Positions 33,316-42,088 of a DNA stretch of 64,000 nucleotides are shown in pieces. The notes below the pieces were generated by a model. That model had not been told where the DNA came from, searched no databases, and saw nothing but the letters and a program-made list of their open reading frames with translations. This DNA is from Paraburkholderia dioscoreae (lineage in GTDB: Bacteria; Pseudomonadota; Gammaproteobacteria; Burkholderiales; Burkholderiaceae): assembly GCF_902459535.1 (NCBI RefSeq), contig NZ_LR699553.1, positions 2,604,001 through 2,668,000 on the forward strand, written 5' to 3'. The position numbers and the translations under genes were made by a program. How positions within the stretch are numbered: the first letter of the stretch is position 1; every line of letters starts with the position of its first letter.

Positions 33316-33372
33316 AGTATCGCATAGTTCGGTGCGACCGCACGTTCTCCTTGTCACCCTGAGAGCTTTATC

Positions 33373-34809
33373 ATGTCGACCTCTGCCAAGTTTCAAACCG
33401 TTTCCGTCACGGACCGCCGCAGCGGTTCGGCGCTCAAGATCTTCTATCGCGAGGCTGGGCAAGCCGATGCGCCGACCGTCTTGTTGCTGCATGGCTTCCC
33501 GACCTCGAGCCATCAGTATCGCGGCCTGATCGAACGGCTCGCCGACAAGTACCGCGTCATCGCGCCCGATCTGCCGGGCTTCGGTTTCTCGGATGCGCCC
33601 GAGGCAAAGTCGTTCGGCTATACCTTCGACCATCTCACCGAGGTAATCGAAAGCTTCACCGACGCTTTGAACCTGACGCGCTACGCGCTGTACGTATTCG
33701 ATTACGGTGCGCCGGTCGGTTTCCGGCTGGCCGTGTCTCGACCCGAACGCGTCTCCGCGCTGATCTCGCAGAACGGCAATGCGTACGAGGAGGGGCTCAG
33801 CGATGGCTGGAACCCGATCCGGGCCTACTGGCAGGAGCCGAGCGACACGAATCGCAATGCGCTACGCGCACTCCTGAAAAGCGAGACGACGCAGTTCCAG
33901 TACACGCACGGCGAATCGGACGCGACGCGAATCGCGCCGGAAAGCTATACGCTCGACCAGCATTTCCTCGACCGGCCCGGCAACGACGAGATCCAGCTCG
34001 ATCTGTTCGGCGATTACCAGTCGAACGTGGCCGCGTATCCGAGTTTCCACGAATATTTCCGCACGCACCGTCCGCCTACGCTGGCCGTATGGGGCAAAAA
34101 CGATCCGTTCTTTCTGCCGGCCGGCGCAGAAGCGTATCGACGCGATCTCCCGGACGCGGAAGTCCATCTGATCGACGCGGGGCATTTCCCGCTCGAGACG
34201 CATCTCGACGAGGTCTCACCTATCGTGCGATCGTTCCTGGCTCGCACGCTGGATCGCGCCCAGGGCGCCGTACTGTTCGGACCGTTAGAAGCGTCATCAG
34301 TCCCGGCGGAGGCGAAGCCCCTGCTCGACAGCATGAGCGGCGTGTTCGGCTTCGTGCCGAATCTCGGATACGCGCTGGCAGCGGAGCCGGCCGTGCTCGA
34401 GGCGTATATCTCAGCACTACAAGCGCTGGGCAAGACCACGCTCAGCCCTGTCGCCCAACAGGTGGCAATGGCGGCGGTCAGCCGCGCAAACGCGGCTGAT
34501 TATGGCGTCGCGGTTCATGCAACGCTGGCGGAGAAAGTCGGGGCGCCGGCCAACGTCGTGAAGGCGCTGCGTAACGGCGATGCACTCGAAGATCCGAAGC
34601 TGGAGGCTGTGCGATGTTTCGCCACCGCCATTGCCTCGAAGCGCACGCAGGTATCCGACAGCGACGTTCATGCGCTGCGTGCGGCGGGACTCGATCATCG
34701 GGCCGTGCTTGCGATCGCCCTGGCCGCGTCGGCCAAGACGCTCGTCAATACGATGGCACATCTGTCGCGGCCGGAGATCGATGCAGGCTTTCAACCGCAC
34801 AAGGCATAG
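33373..34809 (+). CDS. alpha/beta hydrolase fused to a CMD/AhpD-like domain
   Basis: The 478-residue protein joins a haloalkane-dehalogenase/epoxide-hydrolase-like domain (about 1-292) to a carboxymuconolactone decarboxylase/AhpD-like domain (about 315-470). The hydrolase half has HGFPTSS, nucleophile D110 in FDYGAPVG, acid D244 (GKNDPFF) and base H271. The second half has the family pattern GFVPNLGYALA and PVAQQVAMAAVSRANAADYGVAVHA. The CxxC of redox-active members is replaced by A375-D-Y-G378, while H382 remains. It is probably cytoplasmic, as no signal is seen. Expression should be controlled by the divergent TetR protein through operators on its strong promoter. The substrate is unknown. 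Confidence 0.88.
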   Translation: MSTSAKFQTVSVTDRRSGSALKIFYREAGQADAPTVLLLHGFPTSSHQYRGLIERLADKYRVIAPDLPGFGFSDAPEAKSFGYTFDHLTEVIESFTDALNLTRYALYVFDYGAPVGFRLAVSRPERVSALISQNGNAYEEGLSDGWNPIRAYWQEPSDTNRNALRALLKSETTQFQYTHGESDATRIAPESYTLDQHFLDRPGNDEIQLDLFGDYQSNVAAYPSFHEYFRTHRPPTLAVWGKNDPFFLPAGAEAYRRDLPDAEVHLIDAGHFPLETHLDEVSPIVRSFLARTLDRAQGAVLFGPLEASSVPAEAKPLLDSMSGVFGFVPNLGYALAAEPAVLEAYISALQALGKTTLSPVAQQVAMAAVSRANAADYGVAVHATLAEKVGAPANVVKALRNGDALEDPKLEAVRCFATAIASKRTQVSDSDVHALRAAGLDHRAVLAIALAASAKTLVNTMAHLSRPEIDAGFQPHKA

Positions 34810-34835
34810 ACAGAGGTCGAGCAGAGCGGCATGAA

Positions 34836-35088
34836 TCAGCAGAAAGCCGCGAGTCCCGAGCACGTCCGTAAGGCGTGGCGTGCCCGGCGTGAAGCGGTTG
34901 CGTCGACGGCATCGAAATCGGCGAGCTCTGTCGGGATGCCGAAATCGCGCACACCGTAGTCCGCCTGCAACGCAGCGACGGCGCGCGCGATGCTGGCCTG
35001 ATCGCGCGACAGCTGCGTCGTGTCATATCCACGTCGGCGCGCGTCCAACCCCGGCGCCAGCGCCGGTGACTACGGCAGCCTTCCTCAT
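34836..35088 (-). pseudogene. SDR-family gene remnant, frameshifted
   Basis: From an ATG at 35088 the minus strand reads MRKAAVVTGAGAGVGRA, the start of an SDR Rossmann fold, and then meets a stop. In another frame the text continues RRRGYDTTQLSRDQASIARA, then VAALQADYG, then GIPTELADFDAVDA, which is what should follow in an SDR after about seven missing residues. Homology ends near 34880. No catalytic region remains. It is a clear gene fossil downstream of the hydrolase-CMD gene. Confidence 0.65.
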
Positions 35089-35683
35089 CGTTTCGCGGCC
35101 CGGCGTATCCGCATTGAGCTCTCCTGTCGATCACGGAACAATCATCAGGACGCTTGAGCAAAAACCGGGCCGCAGAATTACATCCAGCTTGCCAGCTCAG
35201 CGCCATGCAAGCAACACACGTTGCGCGAAAACGTGGGCGTTCCCACTCAATAGCGCCTCAAACATACGCTGGCAGGCGGCGGCCCACTGCCGGACACCGG
35301 CATCTATTTCTATTGTCTGAATGCCGGGCGTTTTTTTGCGGCGAAGAACCCTTCGAAGTATTCGCCGCGACCTGAAGGCCGGACGACTGGGCCGAGATGA
35401 ATCCGGCGTTTGGCTATAACGGCCTGCAATTGCGCAAGGGTCAGCTGAGCGAGGGCAAAAACGCACGGATACAGATTGGCATCGACCCGGCCGATCGGTT
35501 CGCGCGCGAAATCGATCATATGTCGCTGAGCGTGGTGGAGGGACCGACGTCGCATACGCCCGGCGAGGAAGGGTTGCAGAACCAGCGGACCGTCGAGGCG
35601 CCTCGCCATCAATCCGAGGGAACGACACTTGCTGCGGATTCGTCGCTACCTATGCTCATACGACCACTGCGAAGGAGTCTCTC
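35089..35683. other. gene-free stretch upstream of the thiamine-diphosphate enzyme
   Basis: No reading frame here resembles a known protein. Two long overlapping frames exist on opposite strands between about 35310 and 35640, but both have compositions typical of antisense shadows and neither starts with a credible ribosome binding site. It may be decayed coding DNA like the neighbouring SDR remnant. Confidence 0.4.
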
Positions 35684-37531
35684 ATGTCTCAAACCGTTGG
35701 CGATTTCATCATTGAAAGGCTCCATGCCTGGGGCGTGCGCCGTATTTACGGTTATCCGGGCGACGGTATCAACGGTGTTTTCGGCGCGTTGAGCCGCGCG
35801 CAAAGCGAGGCGCAGAAGAACAGCAAAAACGCCGAAAAAAACGGGCAGGCGATTGAGCCAATTGAATTCGTGCAGGTGCGTCATGAAGAAATGGCGGCAT
35901 TCATGGCGTCGGCACACGCGAAGTTCACGGGCGAACTCGGCGTATGCATCGCCACTTCCGGACCCGGCGCGTCGCATCTGCTCACCGGCCTCTACGACGC
36001 GCGCATGGATCACATGCCGGTGTTGGCCCTCGCTGGACAGCAGGCGCGCGCCGGGCTCGGCGGCCATTATCAGCAGGAACTCGACCTCGTCTCCCTGTTC
36101 AAGGACGTCGCCGGCGCTTTCGTCGAGCAGGCCACCGTGCCCGCTCAGGTGCGTCATCTGGTCGACCGCGCAGTGCGCACGGCACTCGCCGAACACAAGG
36201 TCACCGCGATCATTCTGCCCAACGATCTCCAGGATCTTCCCTATGAAGCGCCGGGCCGCAAACACGGCACGCTGCATTCGGGCGTCGGCTACAACGCGCC
36301 TCGTCTCGTGCCCTACCCCGACGACCTTCAGAAAGCCGCCGACGTGCTGAACGCCGGCAAAAAAGTGGCCATTCTGGTCGGCGCGGGTGCCTTGCGGGCG
36401 ACGGACGAAGTGCTCGCCATCGCCGACAAACTCGGTGCTGGCGTCGCCAAGGCGTTGCTCGGCAAAGCGGCGTTGCCAGACGATCTGCCTTGGGTGACGG
36501 GCTCCATCGGCCTGCTCGGCACCAAGCCGAGCTACGACATGATGACCGAATGCGACACGTTGCTGATGATCGGCTCGGGCTTTCCCTATTCGGAGTTTTT
36601 GCCCAAGGAGGGCGCCGCGCGCGGCGTACAGATCGACATCAAGGCCGACATGCTGAGCCTGCGATATCCGATGGAAGTCAATCTGGTCGGCGACAGCGGC
36701 GAAACCTTGCGCGCGCTGCTGCCGCTACTCGAAGAGAAGAAGGATCGCGCATGGCGCAAGCGGATCGAGGGCTGGACTGCGGACTGGTGGAAAACGCTGG
36801 AAAAACGCGCCCATGAGTCCGGCAAGGACGCGGTCAATCCGCAGCGTACCGTGTGGGAATTGTCCAAGCGCATTCCGGCCAACTCGATCGTGACGAGCGA
36901 CTCGGGCTCGGTGGCTAACTGGTACGCGCGCGACCTGAAGGTGCAGCGCGGCATGATGTGCTCGTTGTCGGGCGGACTCGCGTCGATGGGCGCGGCGGTG
37001 CCCTATGCGATCGCCGCCAAGTTCGCGTATCCGGAGCGTCCCGTATTCGCGCTGGTGGGCGACGGCGCGATGCAGATGAACAATATGGCCGAACTGATCA
37101 CTGTGTCGAAGTACTGGCAAAGCTGGAAAGATCCGCGCTGGATCTGCATGGTACTCAACAATCAGGATCTGAACCAGGTCACGTGGGAACAGCGTGCGAT
37201 GGAAGGTGATCCGAAGTTCGAGGCATCGCAGGATATTCCATCCGTTCCGTATCACAAGTTCGCGGAAATGATCGGCCTGAAGGGCATTTATGTGGATGAC
37301 GCGGAGCAGATGGCGCACGCGTGGGACGAGGCGCTGGCAGCAGACCGCCCCGTGGTGATCGAAGTGAAGGCCGACCCGAACATTGCACCGCTACCGCCGC
37401 ACATCACGCTTTCCCAGGCCAAGGCGTTCGCGTCGACCTTGATGAAAGGCGATCCCAACGAAGGCAATGTGATCGTGGAAACGGCGAAACAGGTGCTTGG
37501 CGCAGTATTGCCGGGTCATCACGATAAATGA
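35684..37531 (+). CDS. thiamine-diphosphate enzyme of the pyruvate oxidase/PoxB family
   Basis: The 615-residue protein has three domains: pyrimidine-binding (about 1-190) with the catalytic Glu in RHEEMAAFMAS, a central FAD/regulatory-type domain (about 205-350), and a pyrophosphate-binding domain (about 390-560) with the GDGAMQMNNMAELITVSKYW metal motif followed by LNNQDLN. Such enzymes decarboxylate pyruvate or another 2-oxo acid, passing electrons to quinone (PoxB), oxygen or an acceptor 2-oxo acid. The YGYPGDGINGVFGAL opening is closest to pyruvate:quinone oxidases. AAGGAG lies at 35672-35677. There is no acetolactate-synthase small subunit nearby. It stands alone; the exact reaction is inferred. 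Confidence 0.85.
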   Translation: MSQTVGDFIIERLHAWGVRRIYGYPGDGINGVFGALSRAQSEAQKNSKNAEKNGQAIEPIEFVQVRHEEMAAFMASAHAKFTGELGVCIATSGPGASHLLTGLYDARMDHMPVLALAGQQARAGLGGHYQQELDLVSLFKDVAGAFVEQATVPAQVRHLVDRAVRTALAEHKVTAIILPNDLQDLPYEAPGRKHGTLHSGVGYNAPRLVPYPDDLQKAADVLNAGKKVAILVGAGALRATDEVLAIADKLGAGVAKALLGKAALPDDLPWVTGSIGLLGTKPSYDMMTECDTLLMIGSGFPYSEFLPKEGAARGVQIDIKADMLSLRYPMEVNLVGDSGETLRALLPLLEEKKDRAWRKRIEGWTADWWKTLEKRAHESGKDAVNPQRTVWELSKRIPANSIVTSDSGSVANWYARDLKVQRGMMCSLSGGLASMGAAVPYAIAAKFAYPERPVFALVGDGAMQMNNMAELITVSKYWQSWKDPRWICMVLNNQDLNQVTWEQRAMEGDPKFEASQDIPSVPYHKFAEMIGLKGIYVDDAEQMAHAWDEALAADRPVVIEVKADPNIAPLPPHITLSQAKAFASTLMKGDPNEGNVIVETAKQVLGAVLPGHHDK

Positions 37532-37617
37532 GCGCGTCTCCCGTGAACGGTCAGAGCCGAGGATGCCGGTAAGGAATCTCGTCGGCACCGCCGGCAAATC
37601 TCCGAGCCCGAAAACAG

Positions 37618-37648
37618 GCGTGCCGCATGAAGCCCGCGCGGCACGCCC
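37618..37648. terminator. bidirectional hairpin terminator between poxB-like and guaA
   Basis: GGCGTGCCGC and GCGGCACGCC form a perfect 10-bp stem with an 11-nt loop. On the minus strand it is followed by TGTTTTC, and on the plus strand only by CTTCC. It lies 86 bp after the plus-strand gene and about 190 bp after guaA, so it can serve the convergent pair. The rest of 37532-37835 shows nothing recognisable. Confidence 0.55.
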
Positions 37649-37835
37649 TTCCGCATGCTGCCCGCACATACCGTCAAATGACGGTTGTTCGGCCTCCAGG
37701 CGAGCGCAGGCGCAGGTTGACAATTCCCCTGACGATCAAGGACTCATGGACCTGCGCCCGGCAATCTGGAATCGGGCACGCGTGATTTATTGACTATCGC
37801 AAGATCTTGGTTAAAAAGGGGATTTCAAGAATTCC

Positions 37836-39419
37836 TTACTCCCACTCGATTGTCGCCGGCGGCTTCCCCGAAATGTCATACACCACCCGGTTGATCCCGC
37901 GCACTTCATTGATGATCCGGTTCGACACATGCCCCAGCAACTCATGCGGCAGATGCGCCCAATGCGCAGTCATGAAGTCCAGCGTCTGCACGGCACGCAG
38001 CGCGACAACATACTCATAAGTCCGCCCATCACCCATCACCCCAACGCTCTTCACCGGCAGAAACACCGCGAACGCCTGGCTCGTCAGATCGTACCAGGAC
38101 TTGCCGGTTTCCTTGTCGATGAAAGTCCGCAGCGTCTCGATGAAAATCGCGTCCGCGCGACGCAGAAGATCCGCGAAATCGCGCTTCACTTCGCCGAGAA
38201 TCCGCACGCCCAGACCCGGGCCCGGGAACGGATGGCGGTACACCATGGCCGGCGGCAAACCGAGCTTGACGCCGAGTTCGCGCACTTCGTCCTTGAACAG
38301 TTCGCGCAGCGGCTCGAGCAGCTTCAGGTTCAGCGTCTCAGGCAGGCCGCCCACGTTGTGGTGGCTCTTGATGGTCTGCGTGGCTTTCTTGCCCTTGCCG
38401 GCCGATTCGATCACGTCCGGATAGATCGTGCCTTGCGCCAGCCACTTCGCATCGGTCAGCTTGCCGGCTTCGGTCTGGAACACCTCGACGAATTCCGCGC
38501 CGATGATCTTGCGCTTCGCCTCCGGATCGGTCACACCGGCCAGCTTGCGCAGGAACACTTCGCTCGCGTCGACGTGAATCACCTTCACGCCCAGGTGGTC
38601 CGCGAAGGTCGCCATCACCTGCTCGGCTTCGTTCAGGCGCAACAGGCCATGATCGACGAACACGCAGGTCAGCTGATCGCCGATCGCGCGATGCAGCAGC
38701 GCCGCCGCCACCGACGAATCCACGCCGCCCGAGAGCCCCAGAATCACGTGTTCCTGACCGACCTGCTCGCGGATCTTCGCGACGGCTTCGTCGATATAGT
38801 GGCCCATTTCCCAATCCGGCTGCGCGCCGCAGATCTTCAGCACGAAGCGTTCGAGCATGGCGCGGCCCTGCACAGTGTGCGTGACTTCCGGGTGCCATTG
38901 CAGGCCGTAAAAATGGCGCTTTTCGTCGGCCATCGCGGCGATCGGGCACGATTCCGTCGACGCCATCAGCGCGAAGCCCGGCGGCATTTCCAGCACCTTG
39001 TCGCCGTGGCTCATCCACACCTTCAACATGCCGTGGCCTTCCGCCGTGGTGAAATCGCTGATGCCTTCGAGCAGGCTCGTGTGGTTACGCGCGCGCACTT
39101 CGGCATAACCGAACTCGCGCAGGTGGCCGATATCGACCTTGCCGCCCAGCTGCTCGGCCATCGCCTGCATGCCGTAGCAGATGCCGAGCACCGGCACGCC
39201 GAGTTCGAACACGGCCTGCGGCACGCGCGGCGTGTCCGTTTCAGTGACCGAGCTCGGGCCGCCGGAAAGGATCACGCCCTTCGGCGCGAAGTCGCGAATG
39301 AACGACGCATCGACGTCGTACGGATGAATTTCCGAATACACGTTGGCTTCGCGAACGCGACGTGCAATCAGTTGGGTGACTTGCGAACCGAAGTCGAGGA
39401 TCAGAATCTTGTCGTGCAT
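37836..39419 (-). CDS. guaA: GMP synthase (glutamine-hydrolysing)
   Basis: The 527-residue enzyme converts XMP to GMP with ATP and glutamine, the last step of guanine nucleotide synthesis. It has an N-terminal class I glutamine amidotransferase (nucleophile Cys in LGICYGMQ; His/Glu in LQWHPEV), an ATP pyrophosphatase domain with the P-loop GLSGGVDSSV, and a C-terminal dimerisation domain (HPFPGPGLGVRILGE; ending KPPATIEWE). The ATG at 39419 (MHDKILILDFGSQ) is the family start; the longer frame upstream is not conserved in character. It is the third gene after guaB and a membrane-protein gene, all on the minus strand. Confidence 0.97.
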   Translation of the reverse strand: MHDKILILDFGSQVTQLIARRVREANVYSEIHPYDVDASFIRDFAPKGVILSGGPSSVTETDTPRVPQAVFELGVPVLGICYGMQAMAEQLGGKVDIGHLREFGYAEVRARNHTSLLEGISDFTTAEGHGMLKVWMSHGDKVLEMPPGFALMASTESCPIAAMADEKRHFYGLQWHPEVTHTVQGRAMLERFVLKICGAQPDWEMGHYIDEAVAKIREQVGQEHVILGLSGGVDSSVAAALLHRAIGDQLTCVFVDHGLLRLNEAEQVMATFADHLGVKVIHVDASEVFLRKLAGVTDPEAKRKIIGAEFVEVFQTEAGKLTDAKWLAQGTIYPDVIESAGKGKKATQTIKSHHNVGGLPETLNLKLLEPLRELFKDEVRELGVKLGLPPAMVYRHPFPGPGLGVRILGEVKRDFADLLRRADAIFIETLRTFIDKETGKSWYDLTSQAFAVFLPVKSVGVMGDGRTYEYVVALRAVQTLDFMTAHWAHLPHELLGHVSNRIINEVRGINRVVYDISGKPPATIEWE

Positions 39420-39623
39420 GGCAGCGGACGGAGTCAAAGAGTAAGCGGATACGGAATGCCGCGCACAGCGCGCGGCGTTGAATTCAAAGCGGTCCACGTG
39501 GGGACATTGGAGCGTGAAGCGTAACGATGCAGCGCCGTCGCGCAAGCGCCGCCGCAGCCAGTAGCTCGCGGCGAGCGCAAACGGAATCCGGTAGCTTCGG
39601 CAAACGGCGTGGCGCGCGGCGCG

Positions 39624-40352
39624 TCAGCCATGAAACGGCGGCCGGGGCGCGTTGGCGGCGCCATCGCGGGCTTCGTCCCGCGCAGCTGCGGCTTCCGCCC
39701 GCGCTGCGCGTTCGGAATCCGTCAGACCGGCTTCGTCGGCCACCGGATGAAGCGGCGCCGCTGCAACAGGACTGGCGGGACTGACTGGACGCGTAACCGG
39801 CACGACGGGCTCAACCACCGGCTCGGCGTGATAGACCGGAAAGCCCGCTGTCACGCGGCCCGGCTCGCGCCGGTTGGCCGCGTCTTTCGCCGCGTCTTTG
39901 GCAGCCTGTTTTTCGGCGCGCTCCGCGGCTGCGGCTTCAACCAGCCGCACCTTTTCACGCCGCCGCACCGCGCCCGACAACCGCACGCCGCCCAGACCGA
40001 TCACCAGCAAGACGACACCCGTCAGCACCGCGACGATCTGACCGAAACCGGTCAGCGCCGGCGTATGCAAACCGAGCAGCCACACCAGCATCAGCAGGCC
40101 GGTCAGCCAGTTCACATGGCCGACCACTCGCGCAACCGCGGTCGTCAGCGCGCCGTCGATCGACGCGTGCAGAGCCAGCCACGCGAGCCCGATCAGCGCC
40201 ACGCCGAACCCCTGGCCGACCAGAGCCGGCTGGGTCTGCACCAGAAGCAGCGCGTTGTACAACGAAGTCCACGGCGTCAGCAGAAAAAGCAGGCCGAACG
40301 CAAGCAACAGCAAGGCATCGAGGATGAGTACACCGCGCAGCAATGGCTTCAT
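39624..40352 (-). CDS. membrane protein between guaB and guaA
   Basis: The 242-residue protein has four hydrophobic helices in its first half (about 5-29, 43-64, 72-95, 101-128) and then a long Ala-, Glu- and Pro-rich polar tail with basic repeats (AERAEKQAAKDAAKDAA; PVSPASPVAAAP). No enzymatic motif is seen and the function is unknown. It starts only six bases after the guaB stop, with its ribosome binding site inside the end of guaB, so the two are co-transcribed. A 204-bp gap separates it from guaA. It is conserved in position in Burkholderia as far as I recall, but I cannot name a role. Confidence 0.75.
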   Translation of the reverse strand: MKPLLRGVLILDALLLLAFGLLFLLTPWTSLYNALLLVQTQPALVGQGFGVALIGLAWLALHASIDGALTTAVARVVGHVNWLTGLLMLVWLLGLHTPALTGFGQIVAVLTGVVLLVIGLGGVRLSGAVRRREKVRLVEAAAAERAEKQAAKDAAKDAANRREPGRVTAGFPVYHAEPVVEPVVPVTRPVSPASPVAAAPLHPVADEAGLTDSERAARAEAAAARDEARDGAANAPRPPFHG

Positions 40353-40358
40353 TAGCGT

Positions 40359-41819
40359 TTAGTCCACGTGGTAGTTGGGCGCTTCCTTGGTGATCTGCAC
40401 ATCATGCACGTGCGACTCGCGCAAGCCCGCGCCCGTGATCTGCACGAACTCGGCCTTGTCGTTCATCTCGGCGATGGTGCGGCAGCCGCAGTAGCCCATG
40501 CTGGCGCGCACGCCGCCGATCAGCTGGAACAGGATCGCGTTGACCGAGCCCTTGTAGGCGACGCGGCCTTCGATACCTTCCGGCACCAGCTTGTCGATGT
40601 TCGCCGAGTTGTCCTGGAAGTAGCGATCCGCAGCGCCGTCTTTCATCGCGCCGACCGAGCCCATGCCGCGGTACGACTTGTACTGGCGGCCCTGGAACAG
40701 GAACACGTCGCCCGGCGCTTCTTCGGTGCCGGCGAACATGCTGCCCATCATCACGGCGTTCGCGCCGGCGGCCAGCGCCTTGCTGACGTCGCCGGAGAAA
40801 CGCACGCCGCCGTCGGCGATGACCGGCACGCCCGTGCCCTTCAGCGCTTCGGAAACATTCGAGATCGCGGTGACTTGCGGCACGCCCACACCGGCAACGA
40901 TCCGCGTCGTGCAGATCGAGCCCGGGCCGATACCGACCTTCACGCCGTCTGCGCCATATTCGACGAGCGCCTTGGCCGCCGCCGCGGTGGCGATGTTGCC
41001 GCCAATCACTTCGACCCGCGGGAAGTTCTGCTTGACCCACTTGACGCGCTCGAGCACGCCTTTGCTATGGCCATGCGCCGTGTCGACGACGATCACGTCC
41101 ACACCGGCCTGCACCAGCAGTTCCACGCGCTCTTCGTTGTCTTCGCCCACGCCGACCGCCGCGCCTGCGCGCAGCTTGCCGTGCTCGTCTTTACAGGCGT
41201 CCGGGTGTTCGGTCTGCTTGGTGATGTCCTTGACCGTCATCAGGCCGCGCAGTTCGAATGCGTCGTTGATCACCAGCACGCGTTCGAGGCGGTGGCTGTG
41301 CATCAGCGCCTTGGCTTCGGCAAGCGACGTGCCTTCCTTGACGGTGACGAGGCGCTCGCGCGGCGTCATGATGTTGCGCACCGGTTCGTCCAGGCGCTCC
41401 TCGAATCGCAAGTCGCGGTTCGTGACGATACCCACCAGCTGCGCGCCTTCGACGACCGGGAAGCCCGAAATGCCATGCTGGCGCGACAGTGCGATCACGT
41501 CGCGCACCTTCATTTGCGGCGGCACGGTGATCGGATCACGTACCACGCCCGATTCGAAGCGCTTCACCTTGGCGACTTCACGCGCCTGTTCGGCCGGCGT
41601 GAGATTCTTGTGGATGATGCCCACGCCACCCATTTGCGCCATTGCGATGGCAAGGCGGGCTTCAGTGACCGTGTCCATCGCGGCGGACACGAGCGGCATA
41701 TTCAGGGAAATGTTGCGGGTCAGCCGGGTCTTGAGGCTGGTGTCGCGCGGCAGAACATCGGAGAAAGCCGGGACGAGGAGCACGTCATCGAACGTGAGTG
41801 CTGTTTGGATCAGACGCAT
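40359..41819 (-). CDS. guaB: inosine-5'-monophosphate dehydrogenase
   Basis: The 486-residue enzyme oxidises IMP to XMP with NAD+, the committed step to GMP. The catalytic loop GPGSICTTRIVAGVG carries the nucleophilic Cys, and the mobile-flap region includes YRGMGSVGAM. Two CBS domains interrupt the barrel at about 90-205 (MKVRDVIALSRQHGISGFPVVE and IMTPRERLVTVKEGTSLAEA). The length is normal for bacterial GuaB. The gene has a TATAAT box 26 nt upstream and leads the guaB-membrane protein-guaA run. Confidence 0.97.
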   Translation of the reverse strand: MRLIQTALTFDDVLLVPAFSDVLPRDTSLKTRLTRNISLNMPLVSAAMDTVTEARLAIAMAQMGGVGIIHKNLTPAEQAREVAKVKRFESGVVRDPITVPPQMKVRDVIALSRQHGISGFPVVEGAQLVGIVTNRDLRFEERLDEPVRNIMTPRERLVTVKEGTSLAEAKALMHSHRLERVLVINDAFELRGLMTVKDITKQTEHPDACKDEHGKLRAGAAVGVGEDNEERVELLVQAGVDVIVVDTAHGHSKGVLERVKWVKQNFPRVEVIGGNIATAAAAKALVEYGADGVKVGIGPGSICTTRIVAGVGVPQVTAISNVSEALKGTGVPVIADGGVRFSGDVSKALAAGANAVMMGSMFAGTEEAPGDVFLFQGRQYKSYRGMGSVGAMKDGAADRYFQDNSANIDKLVPEGIEGRVAYKGSVNAILFQLIGGVRASMGYCGCRTIAEMNDKAEFVQITGAGLRESHVHDVQITKEAPNYHVD

Positions 41820-41845
41820 GGCAAATCCTATAGGCGCAAAAGCGA

Positions 41846-41851
41846 ATTATA
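41846..41851 (-). promoter_or_regulatory. -10 box of the guaB promoter
   Basis: On the minus strand GCGTATAATTCGC contains a perfect TATAAT located 26 bases before the guaB ATG, giving a leader of about 20 nt. The -35 region is weak (TGAAAA with a 16-bp spacer), which is common in this group. Confidence 0.55.
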
Positions 41852-42088
41852 CGCGATACCTCCCTGGTTTTCACTGCACTAACAGCAGCTTAGCGAATTT
41901 CGGGTAGTTTTTTCGCGCCGCCGGGCCGCCTGAATTTCGCTTGCCTGTTCGCCTCGGGTTCGATCCGGTTTCGTTTGCGCGTTCGGGTGCAACGAGGTGT
42001 TGTCGCGCCGGAATGCAGAATCAAACAAGACGCCGAGGCCGCCGACCGGCTATTCTGCCGACCATTCCAGTTTTCGCAGGAGCAGTCG

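Noticed and set aside
35310..35792. Overlapping open frames on both strands upstream of the thiamine-diphosphate enzyme
   Set aside because: Neither frame resembles a known family or has a ribosome binding site; the plus-strand one runs into the start of the enzyme gene. Kept only as a gene-free stretch.
37929..39524. 531-codon plus-strand open frame opposite guaA
   Set aside because: It is antisense to the conserved GMP synthase gene and has no protein-like features.
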